From JAAUQA01 sp036351435 (GTDB lineage Bacteria; Pseudomonadota; Gammaproteobacteria; Competibacterales; Competibacteraceae), in assembly GCA_036351435.1 (NCBI GenBank), contig JAZBPA010000280.1:1-29003 (forward strand): a stretch of DNA of 29,003 nucleotides. The letters run 5' to 3'. A program made the translations under genes and the position numbers. Below, piece after piece: positions 6,968-14,368 of this stretch (positions are counted from its first letter, which is position 1; the number at the start of each line of letters is the position of its first letter). The notes beneath the pieces are model-generated. The model saw only the letters and a program-made list of their open reading frames with translations, searched no databases and was not told the origin of the DNA.

Positions 6968-8536
6968 TTACCGAATCAAATCAAACGCGAAATCGGTGCT
7001 CCCCATCACTGAGGTTTCCTCATCAAGCCGTTCCATCACTGCATTGACCAGGGTCTTCAGAATGTACATGCCACCTTCGTAGCCCAGGGTAGTATCCCGG
7101 TGCAAATGGTGCCGGTCGAAAATCGGGAAGCCGATCCGGATCAGCGGCACCTCGAATTCCTTGCCTTTGTGCAAGGTATCGCGCTGGATGAACTTGCCGT
7201 AGGAATTGCCGATCAGGAAATCGGGTTTATCGCTGAACACCAGGGAGCGCATATGCCACAGATCTTTACCCACATGAACCTCAGCTTGCTGGCCATAAGG
7301 GGAATCCTGAAGCAACTTGGCCATGGCCTTGCCCCAACGCTTGTTGGCGTTATGACTCAGCACGTGCAAAGGTTCGGCACCCAGTTCCATCAAAAACCGA
7401 CACATGCCCATCACGAAATCCGGATCGCCATACAGCGAATAACGCATACCGTGTAACCAGGAATGAGAGTCGGTCATCATATCGACCAACCGCCCCCGTT
7501 CTTTTTCCAACGATTCCGGAATCGGTTTGCCGGTCAACTCCGAGACTTTCATTAAGAAAGCATCGGTACCCGCTAAGCCCATCGGTATATCGATAGCAGG
7601 GGTTTCGTGTTGCCAAGTGCCTTTGGTGTATTTGCGGGTTTTGACCAACTGCCAGGGTTGCAGCAGCAATGTGTCGATCGCATTGGGTGCTTGCTTGACT
7701 TCATCTTGCGTGGTGCCGCCAGCATACATGCGGAACTCGCCGTCAGTAGGCGTATCCAGCACGTCTTCGGGATCGGACAGCAACGTATAATCCACGCCCA
7801 TTTCCGTCATCATTCGCTTGACGACCCGGTAATTGCCCAGATAGGTTTCGAAACCGGGCACGATATTGATTTTGCCGTTGCTGCCGACAGTCTTATCGTC
7901 CATGCTGTTGAGAGTGAAGTAGCGTAGGATACCCTCCAGCATGTTGTCCCAACCGGTGGTGTGGCTGCCCACAAAACTGGGGGTATGCGCGAACGGGGTC
8001 GGATAGTCTTCGGGCACTCGGCCATCTTTCTTGGCGTTACCGATAAACGCGTTGAGATCGTCGCCGATCACTTCGGCCATACAAGTCGTGGAGACGGCCA
8101 TCATCTCGGGCTCGTACATCGCTTTGGCGTTTTCCAAACCCTCGAACATGTTTTTCTGACCACCGAAAACCGCCGCATCCTCAGTCATGGAATCCGATAC
8201 GGTGGCTACTGGTTCGCGGAAATGCCGGTTTAAATAGGTACGGAAATACGCTACACAGCCCTGCGAACCGTGTACGTAAGGCAGGGTTTTGTGGAAGCCC
8301 AGCGCGCACAGAACCGCGCCCAGCGGCTGACACGCTTTGGCCGGGTTGATGGTAAGCGCCTGCCGTTGGAAATTGAGTTCCTTGTATTCTTCAGTGGTGG
8401 TCCAGTGAAAAACCTCTTGGATTTTTTCGTCTGGAGGCGATTCTTCGAAGACCCGCTTGCGGGCGAATGCTTCTTGATACTCTTCGTCGGTGAATAACGG
8501 GTAACCGGGTTTAATGTGCTCTATGTCTTGGTTCAT
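6968..8536 (-). CDS. nifK: nitrogenase molybdenum-iron protein beta subunit
   Basis: A protein of 522 residues, the normal length for Azotobacter-type NifK. With NifD it forms the MoFe protein that reduces N2. The P-cluster ligands are present: Cys69 (PAKACQPLG), Cys94 (GSQGCVAYF), Cys152 (STTCMAEV), and Ser187 at the position of the A. vinelandii Ser188 ligand. The presence of all ligands and the unbroken frame indicate a working enzyme. I chose ATG 8536 because GAGGA lies 7 bases upstream and the protein then begins like other NifK proteins (MNQDIEHIKPGYPLF). The frame opens 9 codons earlier at a weaker start. The gene is in the nif operon, with a long spacer of 122 bases from nifD that contains several small inverted repeats. 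Confidence 0.98.
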   Translation of the reverse strand: MNQDIEHIKPGYPLFTDEEYQEAFARKRVFEESPPDEKIQEVFHWTTTEEYKELNFQRQALTINPAKACQPLGAVLCALGFHKTLPYVHGSQGCVAYFRTYLNRHFREPVATVSDSMTEDAAVFGGQKNMFEGLENAKAMYEPEMMAVSTTCMAEVIGDDLNAFIGNAKKDGRVPEDYPTPFAHTPSFVGSHTTGWDNMLEGILRYFTLNSMDDKTVGSNGKINIVPGFETYLGNYRVVKRMMTEMGVDYTLLSDPEDVLDTPTDGEFRMYAGGTTQDEVKQAPNAIDTLLLQPWQLVKTRKYTKGTWQHETPAIDIPMGLAGTDAFLMKVSELTGKPIPESLEKERGRLVDMMTDSHSWLHGMRYSLYGDPDFVMGMCRFLMELGAEPLHVLSHNANKRWGKAMAKLLQDSPYGQQAEVHVGKDLWHMRSLVFSDKPDFLIGNSYGKFIQRDTLHKGKEFEVPLIRIGFPIFDRHHLHRDTTLGYEGGMYILKTLVNAVMERLDEETSVMGSTDFAFDLIR

Positions 8537-8562
8537 CTCGCATTCCTCGTCCGCGCCACTCA

Positions 8563-8637
8563 TTCGTGAACAACGAACAGGCTATTGCCGGAAAAACTGG
8601 AGTTTTGAGGGAACAGTGCCGCACTCGCGCAGCGCAC
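8563..8637 (-). repeat. cluster of three short inverted repeats in the nifD-nifK spacer
   Basis: Three potential hairpins sit in this spacer. TTCGT 8563-8567 pairs with ACGAA 8573-8577. AAAACT 8593-8598 pairs with AGTTTT 8601-8606. GTGC 8616-8619 pairs with GCAC 8634-8637, with further GC pairs inside. They may affect nifK translation or mRNA processing. Each alone is weak. Confidence 0.4.
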
Positions 8638-8658
8638 CGCCCCTCCTAGGGATATGAG

Positions 8659-10125
8659 TTAAGCCGCTGCCGGCTCCGCACTGGTTTTTTTCCAGGGCGC
8701 ATGCAGATTATTCCAACACGGATTATTGATGGTCATATCCATATCGCGGGCGAAGATGGCAAAGCCGTCATAACCGTGATAGGGACCGGAATAATCCCAG
8801 GAATGCAGTTGCCGGAAGGGAATCCCCATCTTGTGGAACACGTATTTCTCCTTGATGCCGGAACCGACCAAATCAGGTTTCAGCTGTTCAACAAAGGATT
8901 CTAATTCGAAGCTGGTGGCGTCGTCGTAAATCAAGGCGCCGTCCTGTACTTCTTTGAAGGTACGGTCGTAGTCGTCGTTATGCGCAAACTCATAGCCGGC
9001 GCCGATCACTTCCATACCTAGATCTTCGTAAGCACCGATGATATGGCGGGGACGTAACCCACCGACGAACAACATCACCCGTTTGCCTTCCAAACGCGGC
9101 CGGTATTTAGCGATGACCTGCTCGGCCATGGGCTGGTATTCGGCAATCACCCGCTCAGCCCCTTCCTTGATGGTATCGTCAAAATGCGAGGCAATCATGC
9201 GCAGGCTTTCGACGATCTTGGTTGGGCCGAAGAAGTTGTATTCCAGCCAGGGAATGCCGTACTTCTCTTCCATGTGGCGGCTGATATAGTTCATGGACCG
9301 GTAGCAGTGCAGCAAATTGAGCTTGACCTGCGGGGTTGTTTCCATTTCCGGAATGGAACCATCGCCCGACCACTGCGCGACCACTCGCAAGCCCATCTTC
9401 TCCAGCAAAATACGTGAAGCCCAGGCGTCACCGCCGATATTGTAGTCGCCGGTAATCGCAACATCGTACGGCGTGCTCTCGAAGGTGCTCTTACCGTCTC
9501 GGTTAGACAGCACCCAATCGCGCAACGAGTCGTTGGCGACGTGATGGCCAAGCGACTGGGATACGCCCCGGAACCCCTCGCAGCGCACCGGCACGACCAC
9601 TTTTCCGATTTCTTTTGCGGTGCTCTTAGCTACGGCTTCAATATCGTCACCGATCAAGCCAATCGGGCATTCGGATTGCACCGTAACGCCTTTGGCCAAT
9701 GGAAACAGGGCATCAATTTCGCCGATCAGCTTGGTGAGTTTTTTATCGCCGCCAAAGACGACATCTTTTTCTTGAAAATCCGAGGTGAAATTGATGTCGG
9801 CAAAGACATTCACCCCGCTAAAGCCGGTGACGTAATTGCGTCGTCCGGCGCGGGAAAACTGCCCGCAGCCGACCGGTCCATGAGAGATGTTGGCGACATC
9901 TTTAATCGGTCCCCACACCACGCCTTTGGCACCGGCATAAGCGCAACCGCGCGCGGTCATGACGCCGGGCAGCGCCTTTTTATTGGCAACGATGCATTTA
10001 TTGGATTTTTCCAGTTCCGGATCATTAGCCATCAAATGCTTGGCGCGTTGTTTGCCGGTTTCTTCTGGGTAGACTTCGAGCACTTCTTGAATTAGTTGCT
10101 CGGTTTCTTCACGTTTCATAGCCAT
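8659..10125 (-). CDS. nifD: nitrogenase molybdenum-iron protein alpha chain
   Basis: A protein of 488 residues. P-cluster ligands Cys61 (TARGCAYAG), Cys87 (GPVGCGQF) and Cys153 (SECPIGLIGDD) are present. So are the FeMo-cofactor ligands Cys274 (LLHCYRS) and His441 (RQLHSWDY), and His194 (SLGHH), the residue near the substrate site. These correspond to A. vinelandii 62, 88, 154, 275, 442 and 195. This identifies a molybdenum nitrogenase rather than VnfD or AnfD, together with the match in length and the NifK partner. The start at 10125 has GAGGA 8-9 bases upstream; the second ATG, two codons in, is also possible. The gene lies 26 bases after nifH in the operon. Confidence 0.98.
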   Translation of the reverse strand: MAMKREETEQLIQEVLEVYPEETGKQRAKHLMANDPELEKSNKCIVANKKALPGVMTARGCAYAGAKGVVWGPIKDVANISHGPVGCGQFSRAGRRNYVTGFSGVNVFADINFTSDFQEKDVVFGGDKKLTKLIGEIDALFPLAKGVTVQSECPIGLIGDDIEAVAKSTAKEIGKVVVPVRCEGFRGVSQSLGHHVANDSLRDWVLSNRDGKSTFESTPYDVAITGDYNIGGDAWASRILLEKMGLRVVAQWSGDGSIPEMETTPQVKLNLLHCYRSMNYISRHMEEKYGIPWLEYNFFGPTKIVESLRMIASHFDDTIKEGAERVIAEYQPMAEQVIAKYRPRLEGKRVMLFVGGLRPRHIIGAYEDLGMEVIGAGYEFAHNDDYDRTFKEVQDGALIYDDATSFELESFVEQLKPDLVGSGIKEKYVFHKMGIPFRQLHSWDYSGPYHGYDGFAIFARDMDMTINNPCWNNLHAPWKKTSAEPAAA

Positions 10126-10151
10126 CTGTTTGTTCCTCAGTGTCTGGGCGA

Positions 10152-11033
10152 CTAGGCCGCAGTGGCCTCTTCAGCGGCCGTCTTGCCGACGATGCTTTCA
10201 TCTTCGTCCATCAGGCCGAATTCCATCATCAGTTCTTCCAACTCATCCATAGTCAATGGGGTGGGAATGACTAACTTTTTGTTGTCGACCATCTTCTGAG
10301 CCAAAGTTTTGTATTCATTGGCTTGATTGCTGTTGGGATCGTATTCGATCACGGTCATGCGGCGGATTTCAGCGCGTTGCACGACGTTGTCACGTGGCAC
10401 GAAATGGATCATCTGCGTGCCGAGCTTAGCGGCTAAGGCCTCGATCAGCTCGTCTTCACGGGCGGTCTTGCGGGAGTTACAAATCAACCCGGCTAACCGC
10501 ACACTGCCGGAAGTGGCGTATTTCACGATACCCTTACAGATATTGTTGGCGGCGTACATGGCCATCATTTCACCGGAAACCACGATGTAGATTTCCTGAG
10601 CCTTGTTCTCGCGAATCGGCATGGCGAATCCGCCACACACCACGTCGCCCAACACGTCATAGAACACGAAGTCCAAGTCTTCTTCGTAGGCGCCCTCTTC
10701 TTCCAGGAAGTTGATCGCGGTGATGACGCCACGGCCTGCGCAACCCACACCGGGCTCCGGACCACCGGACTCAACGCAACGGACCCCGCCGTAACCGACT
10801 CTGAGCACATCTTCCAATTCCAGATCTTCGACGCTGCCGGCATCTGCGGCCAAGTGCATCACCGTCGATTGGGCTTTAGCGTGCAGCATCAAGCGGGTGG
10901 AATCGGCCTTAGGATCGCAGCCGACGATCATCACTTTCTTTTCTAGCGCGGCCAAACCGGCCACTAGATTCTGGGTGGTGGTCGATTTACCGATTCCACC
11001 TTTTCCATAAATTGCGCATTGACGAATAGCCAT
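10152..11033 (-). CDS. nifH: nitrogenase iron protein (dinitrogenase reductase)
   Basis: A protein of 293 residues that passes electrons to the MoFe protein with ATP hydrolysis. It shows the P-loop GKGGIGKST at 10-18 and the 4Fe-4S ligands Cys98 (GVGCAGRG) and Cys133 (DVVCGGFA). Arg101 in GCAGRG is the ADP-ribosylation target of DraT (Arg100-101 in other numbering). ATG 11033 is preceded by GAGGAGA and the protein then begins MAIRQCAIYGKGG, as in known NifH; the longer frame from 11051 includes the ribosome site and is rejected. It is the first gene of the operon, behind a sigma-54 promoter, and is divergent from draT. Confidence 0.99.
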   Translation of the reverse strand: MAIRQCAIYGKGGIGKSTTTQNLVAGLAALEKKVMIVGCDPKADSTRLMLHAKAQSTVMHLAADAGSVEDLELEDVLRVGYGGVRCVESGGPEPGVGCAGRGVITAINFLEEEGAYEEDLDFVFYDVLGDVVCGGFAMPIRENKAQEIYIVVSGEMMAMYAANNICKGIVKYATSGSVRLAGLICNSRKTAREDELIEALAAKLGTQMIHFVPRDNVVQRAEIRRMTVIEYDPNSNQANEYKTLAQKMVDNKKLVIPTPLTMDELEELMMEFGLMDEDESIVGKTAAEEATAA

Positions 11034-11085
11034 TTTAAATAGTCTCCTCATGATTGGAGTGTTAGAAGCGCACGGCTATTGGTTG

Positions 11086-11101
11086 AGCAACCCTTGTGCC
11101 A
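11086..11101 (-). promoter_or_regulatory. sigma-54 -24/-12 promoter of nifHDK
   Basis: The minus strand reads TGGCAC-AAGGG-TTGC-T. It has the GG and GC dinucleotides exactly 10 bases apart and nearly full agreement with the RpoN consensus TGGCAC-N5-TTGCA. Transcription should start near 11075, giving a leader of about 42 bases before the nifH ATG. It would be activated by NifA bound at 11188-11203. Confidence 0.9.
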
Positions 11102-11126
11102 AGCAGGCAATAAGCGCAAGATAATG

Positions 11127-11142
11127 AAAAATAGCTATTTTT
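11127..11142. repeat. 16-bp AT-rich palindrome between NifA site and nifH promoter
   Basis: AAAAATAGCTATTTTT is perfectly symmetrical and lies midway between the putative NifA site and the -24 element. The surrounding bases are also AT-rich. DNA bending, with or without IHF, is usual at this spot in nif promoters. I could not fit a good IHF consensus, so the bending role is inferred. Confidence 0.5.
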
Positions 11143-11175
11143 TATATACCAACACCCTGAAAATGAGTGATCTTT

Positions 11176-12054
11176 ATGACAAACCCCTGTCGGGTTAGCG
11201 ACAAGTCGGTTACCGATAATCCGAATAATACCGATGACACACCTCGCCCTACAGCAAGCCTGCCCCAGCAGGCCCGGTTAGGCATCAATCGCTGTAATTT
11301 ACCGGCGGTTATTCTGGGTAGCCTGACGTTTCAGCATCATCCCGTTGCGCTTGAGATCGACGGCGTGACGGTCATTCACCATCGCTTGTTCAAACACCTG
11401 GACAGCTTGGCTGATAGCGACCAACGGGCGAGCTATTTCATGGATTACATGGCGGTATATTTCCGCTTGGAGGCGCTGGACGCGGTGGGTCTGACACCCG
11501 GCAAGCTGCGCGGAAGGGCGGATTATTTGCGGATGGTGCGGGGCTGGGCGTTCGACCCGGATTGCCGGGAAGGCGCGGTACTTAAAGCCTGGGTAGAATC
11601 GAGGTTCGGTTTATTGACGTTGTTTCATGGCGGAAATCTGTTGGATCGCACTAATGACACCTACTTGCGGTATCTCGAAGCCCGCAGCCGGGGACTCTAT
11701 AATACTAACGCGTTAGAAGCCCAATTGGACTTGCTTTACACCTACGGCCAGTATGAGTTGCATCGCCAATGTCCGGATCGGCAACAAGTTCAGCTTTATC
11801 GTGGTTTCAATCGCTTGGGCAATGATCAGGTATTGAAAAAAATCGACCGTCGGCGCTGGATTATGTTGTGCAATAATCTGAGTTCATTTACAACATCCTG
11901 GGAACGCGCTGACGAATTTGGTGACTACGTGCTGCAAGCACAGATACCGTTAGCAAAAATCCTTTTCTATAACCGCATGTTGCCGGGTTTTCTCAAGGGC
12001 GAAGACGAATATGCAGTGATCGGAGGCGTATACGAAGTCGAGCGCGTCGCGTGA
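11176..12054 (+). CDS. draT: NAD+-dinitrogen-reductase ADP-ribosyltransferase
   Basis: A protein of 292 residues that inactivates NifH by transferring ADP-ribose from NAD+ to its surface arginine when ammonium appears or energy falls. The conserved region starts near residue 33 (ARLGINRCNLPAVILGSLTF). The pattern of an R-S-E ADP-ribosyltransferase can be followed: Arg209 in LYRGFN, the SFTTSWERA strand near 237-245, and the ExE-like Glu276/Glu278 in KGEDEY. ATG 11176 is my choice; GTG 11167 in the same frame is possible. Both are weakly served by a ribosome site (GAGTGA). The first 32 residues are poorly conserved and overlap the NifA site for nifH. No draG (the reactivating hydrolase) follows, which is unusual since draT and draG are often adjacent. 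Confidence 0.95.
   Translation: MTNPCRVSDKSVTDNPNNTDDTPRPTASLPQQARLGINRCNLPAVILGSLTFQHHPVALEIDGVTVIHHRLFKHLDSLADSDQRASYFMDYMAVYFRLEALDAVGLTPGKLRGRADYLRMVRGWAFDPDCREGAVLKAWVESRFGLLTLFHGGNLLDRTNDTYLRYLEARSRGLYNTNALEAQLDLLYTYGQYELHRQCPDRQQVQLYRGFNRLGNDQVLKKIDRRRWIMLCNNLSSFTTSWERADEFGDYVLQAQIPLAKILFYNRMLPGFLKGEDEYAVIGGVYEVERVA
11188..11203 (-). promoter_or_regulatory. NifA upstream activator sequence (TGT-N10-ACA)
   Basis: TGT at 11188-11190 and ACA at 11201-11203 are separated by exactly 10 bases, the NifA binding consensus. The centre is about 120 bases upstream of the predicted nifH start, within the usual range. The site lies inside codons 5-10 of draT, so coding and regulatory functions overlap here. 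The motif is short and could occur by chance, but its position is right. Confidence 0.72.
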
Positions 12055-12121
12055 ATGCAGCTCCCCTTTATCTCAGGAACTGAAACACTATAGCGTGTAA
12101 ACCATTATCAAGGGGTTATTA

Positions 12122-12745
12122 ATGAAAAATAGAACTGCTGTTGTTGGGGTTGTGTTGTTAGCCATCGGGATGGTTGTCGATGTTGGCGCACAAATACCGA
12201 ACCAAAACGCTAACCCGAATGACCCCGACGCGGCCGCGCAGTCAACTGCCCCAGTAGTCGACGAGACCTCGGAACAACCGGCGGCTCAGGCCCCCGTCCC
12301 GGCTCAAGCCCCAAACCAAACTCCGGCTTCCGCAGCGGCACAAGTCTTCACCCTGACTCCTGGTCTGTATCAAGCCGAAGAATCCGACGTGGAATTCAAC
12401 GAAGACGACGACGGATTCAACGGAACCGGGGTGTATAAATTGCAGTTGGATATTAAAGCCGATGGCGCGTTTAGCTTGTCAGGCTATGTCAGTGCAGCTG
12501 ATGCTGGTCTAAGTGATCAACCGATTTTCAGAATTCGAGGTCGTTGGAAGCAGGAAAAAGAAACCTTAATCGCTTCCGATATGCTCGAACAATTTTACGA
12601 TTTCCAAAGCAACACCTTCTCGCCCTGGGAACCCCCTGAAGATGGCCAAGCCACGGACATCATCAGAATCAGAAATGTGACCCAAGACACCTTTCAGGAA
12701 TACGATGAGGACAGCGGTAGTTGGATGACTTGGAGTAAATTGTAG
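12122..12745 (+). CDS. hypothetical exported protein with Pro/Ala/Gln-rich linker
   Basis: A protein of 207 residues that I do not recognise. It starts with a signal peptide (hydrophobic residues about 7-22, cleavage probably after VGA or DVGA at about 23). A low-complexity stretch to about residue 76, rich in Ala, Pro, Gln and Asn, follows. The rest is a compact domain of about 130 residues with a beta pattern (PGLYQAEESDVEF, GVYKLQLDIKADGAFSLSGYV, FRIRGRWKQEKETLIASD) and acidic loops, one of them EDDDGF, that could bind calcium. It starts 67 bases after draT on the same strand and may be cotranscribed, but nothing else ties it to nitrogenase control. Confidence 0.75.
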   Translation: MKNRTAVVGVVLLAIGMVVDVGAQIPNQNANPNDPDAAAQSTAPVVDETSEQPAAQAPVPAQAPNQTPASAAAQVFTLTPGLYQAEESDVEFNEDDDGFNGTGVYKLQLDIKADGAFSLSGYVSAADAGLSDQPIFRIRGRWKQEKETLIASDMLEQFYDFQSNTFSPWEPPEDGQATDIIRIRNVTQDTFQEYDEDSGSWMTWSKL

Positions 12746-12842
12746 CGAACTCCTACCGGGCCGAAAATACAACCTCGCTGAAAACGGGGCCTTTTGTTAT
12801 CATTTTCGAGCATTCATAACAGAGCGAGATGGAGGACTGAGC

Positions 12843-13190
12843 ATGACAACCGAGGCAAGCGGCGGACGTATACAACCGGGCATGGTCCTGGCGTGGAGCA
12901 ACATCGTCAAGGCCAGCGATAACTTTGCGGCTTATGTCACCCTGGTCGGCGAAGGCCCATTCAGAGATTATGAAATCCAGCCGGTTTCCGCCAAATCCAC
13001 AGTCTACGGCGACGAGCGCTTTCGGGACGGGATGCGGGTCCCGGAGAAGTTGCTCAACGATAACGCCAAATTGAACGAAGCCCGGCAAGTCGGGGACAGT
13101 CAGCGCATAAAGATCCATGTCGATGATTCTACCGGTCATCATGTGAGCGCGGAATTCCCCGGTCACTTTTTCGAACCGCTGAGTTCCTGA
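12843..13190 (+). CDS. hypothetical small soluble protein
   Basis: A protein of 115 residues with a strong ribosome site (GGAGG at 12831-12835) and no signal peptide or membrane segment. The sequence mixes beta stretches (NFAAYVTLVGEGPF, RIKIHVDDSTGHHVSAEFPGHFFE) with a charged middle. I do not recognise the family. A histidine-rich C-terminal part (GHHVSAEFPGHFFEP) might bind metal, but no known site is evident. It stands between the exported protein and the dehalogenase gene. Confidence 0.7.
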   Translation: MTTEASGGRIQPGMVLAWSNIVKASDNFAAYVTLVGEGPFRDYEIQPVSAKSTVYGDERFRDGMRVPEKLLNDNAKLNEARQVGDSQRIKIHVDDSTGHHVSAEFPGHFFEPLSS

Positions 13191-13208
13191 CCACAACTCT
13201 CAGACGAC

Positions 13209-13231
13209 GGCCTCATGCCAGGCATGGGGCC
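13209..13231. repeat. stem-loop upstream of the dehalogenase gene
   Basis: GGCCTCATGCC at 13209-13219 pairs with GGCATGGGGCC at 13221-13231 with one G-T pair. It begins 18 bases after the preceding stop codon. No T-run follows, so it is a poor intrinsic terminator. It may reduce read-through or stabilise the upstream mRNA. Confidence 0.5.
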
Positions 13232-13251
13232 TGACGCATCTCGGTACGCCT

Positions 13252-13935
13252 ATGACAGCTGAGTTCGCCGATATTCAAGCCTGCGTTTTCGATGCCTACG
13301 GCACCCTGTTCGACGTCCATTCCGCCGTCGCTCGACACCGCGAGCGCCTCGGCAAACACGCCGACGGCCTGTCCGCGCTTTGGCGCAGCAAACAGCTGGA
13401 ATATACCTGGCTACGCAGTTTGATGGGTCGGCACAGCGATTTCCGGCAAGTGACCCAAGACGCATTGGATTATGCCTTCGACCAGTTCGGAGTCGAGGAC
13501 AGCGCATTAGCCGAGGCGTTGATGACGGCTTATCAACAGTTGTCGTGCTACCCCGAAGTGCCGAGCGTGCTGGCGCAGCTCAAAAATCATGGGCTGAAAT
13601 TGGCGATTTTGTCTAACGGTACACCGGCGATGTTGGAAGCGGCTGTCAGCAACGCAGGTCTGGCCGATCTAATCGATCCGCTACTCTCTGTGGAAGCGGT
13701 GGGAATCTATAAACCCGACCCGCGCGTCTATCAGCTGGCCGTGGATCGGTTGGGCGTATCGCCCCAAGCCATCAGCTTTCAATCATCTAATGCTTGGGAT
13801 GCAGCGGGTGCGGCCAGTTTCGGATTTCGGGTGGCTTGGATAAATCGTTTCGGCCAACGGCGTGAGCGATTACCGGCAGGGCCAGATACCGAATTAAATG
13901 ATTTAACCGCTCTGCCGGGATTGTTGGGACTCTGA
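13252..13935 (+). CDS. haloacid dehalogenase, type II
   Basis: A protein of 227 residues of the HAD superfamily. It matches L-2-haloacid dehalogenase residue for residue at the catalytic positions: nucleophile Asp14 (FDAYGT, with Thr18), Arg45, Ser121 (LSNGTP), Lys154 and Tyr160 (KPDPRVYQL), and Ser178, Asn180 and Asp183 (QSSNAWDAAG). The same set with a shift of 3-4 is found in the well-studied Pseudomonas enzyme. It should therefore hydrolyse 2-haloalkanoic acids to 2-hydroxy acids. The physiological substrate in this organism is unknown. It is preceded by a hairpin and followed, 28 bases later, by a small membrane protein gene on the same strand. Confidence 0.9.
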   Translation: MTAEFADIQACVFDAYGTLFDVHSAVARHRERLGKHADGLSALWRSKQLEYTWLRSLMGRHSDFRQVTQDALDYAFDQFGVEDSALAEALMTAYQQLSCYPEVPSVLAQLKNHGLKLAILSNGTPAMLEAAVSNAGLADLIDPLLSVEAVGIYKPDPRVYQLAVDRLGVSPQAISFQSSNAWDAAGAASFGFRVAWINRFGQRRERLPAGPDTELNDLTALPGLLGL

Positions 13936-13951
13936 TCGTTACGACTGTCGC

Positions 13952-13956
13952 AGGAG
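13952..13956 (+). promoter_or_regulatory. ribosome binding site that fixes a TTG start
   Basis: AGGAG lies 7 bases before TTG 13964 and is the only strong site near this gene. The ATG at 13971 is in another frame. This supports the TTG start. Confidence 0.65.
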
Positions 13957-13963
13957 CATTCCA

Positions 13964-14245
13964 TTGAACGATGAAACCAGCCGATTGGCCCAGCTGTTGG
14001 AAGACATTCGGGACAACCAAAAAACTCAGCTGGCGCATCAGGAAGAGGCTTTGGCCCTGCAGCGAGAACAATATGAACTGGTTAAACGTCAGTTCGAAAA
14101 GGCAACGGCCTTGCAGGATCGGGCGGAAGCGATCCAGGAAAAAAGTGCTCAACTGGTCGAAAAAAGCCGTAAAGCCATGGCGGTTATCCTGCCGATTGTC
14201 ATTATTCTGATGATCATGTTGGGAATCTTCATATTCTGGCGCTGA
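13964..14245 (+). CDS. small coiled-coil protein with C-terminal membrane anchor
   Basis: A protein of 93 residues starting with TTG. Residues about 5-68 form a long charged helix with heptad-like spacing (LAQLLEDIRDNQKTQLAHQEEALALQ and following), probably a coiled coil. Residues about 72-91 (AVILPIVIILMIMLGIFIFW) form one membrane segment that ends the protein. The topology would be tail-anchored with the coil in the cytoplasm. I know of similar small tail-anchored proteins in gammaproteobacteria without assigned function. Confidence 0.72.
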   Translation: MNDETSRLAQLLEDIRDNQKTQLAHQEEALALQREQYELVKRQFEKATALQDRAEAIQEKSAQLVEKSRKAMAVILPIVIILMIMLGIFIFWR

Positions 14246-14368
14246 GCATTACGAGTTCGATTTCTCCTCCGTTGTTATTCCCGCTAAACTACAGCACCAT
14301 TTCACTAAGGGTCGGGGTATCGAACGGCCTTGTATTGATCCCTGTCCATCACAATCAAGGCTAACGGC

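Noticed and set aside
9541..10095. 184-codon frame on the plus strand opposite nifD
   Set aside because: The nifD frame is certain, with all cofactor ligands. The opposite frame shows no known motif and no start signal.
12818..12830. 13-base string AACAGAGCGAGAT repeated near 18240-18252, both just before genes
   Set aside because: In 29 kb a few repeated 13-mers are expected by chance, and the flanks show no further similarity.
12746..12842. Possible terminator in ACGGGGCCTTTTG after the exported protein
   Set aside because: Only GGCC is self-complementary with upstream bases, so no stable stem can be formed next to the short T-run.
14246..14368. Possible cobalamin riboswitch before the cob chain
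   Set aside because: The region is only 123 bases long and I see no B12-box-like element or extended conserved helices.
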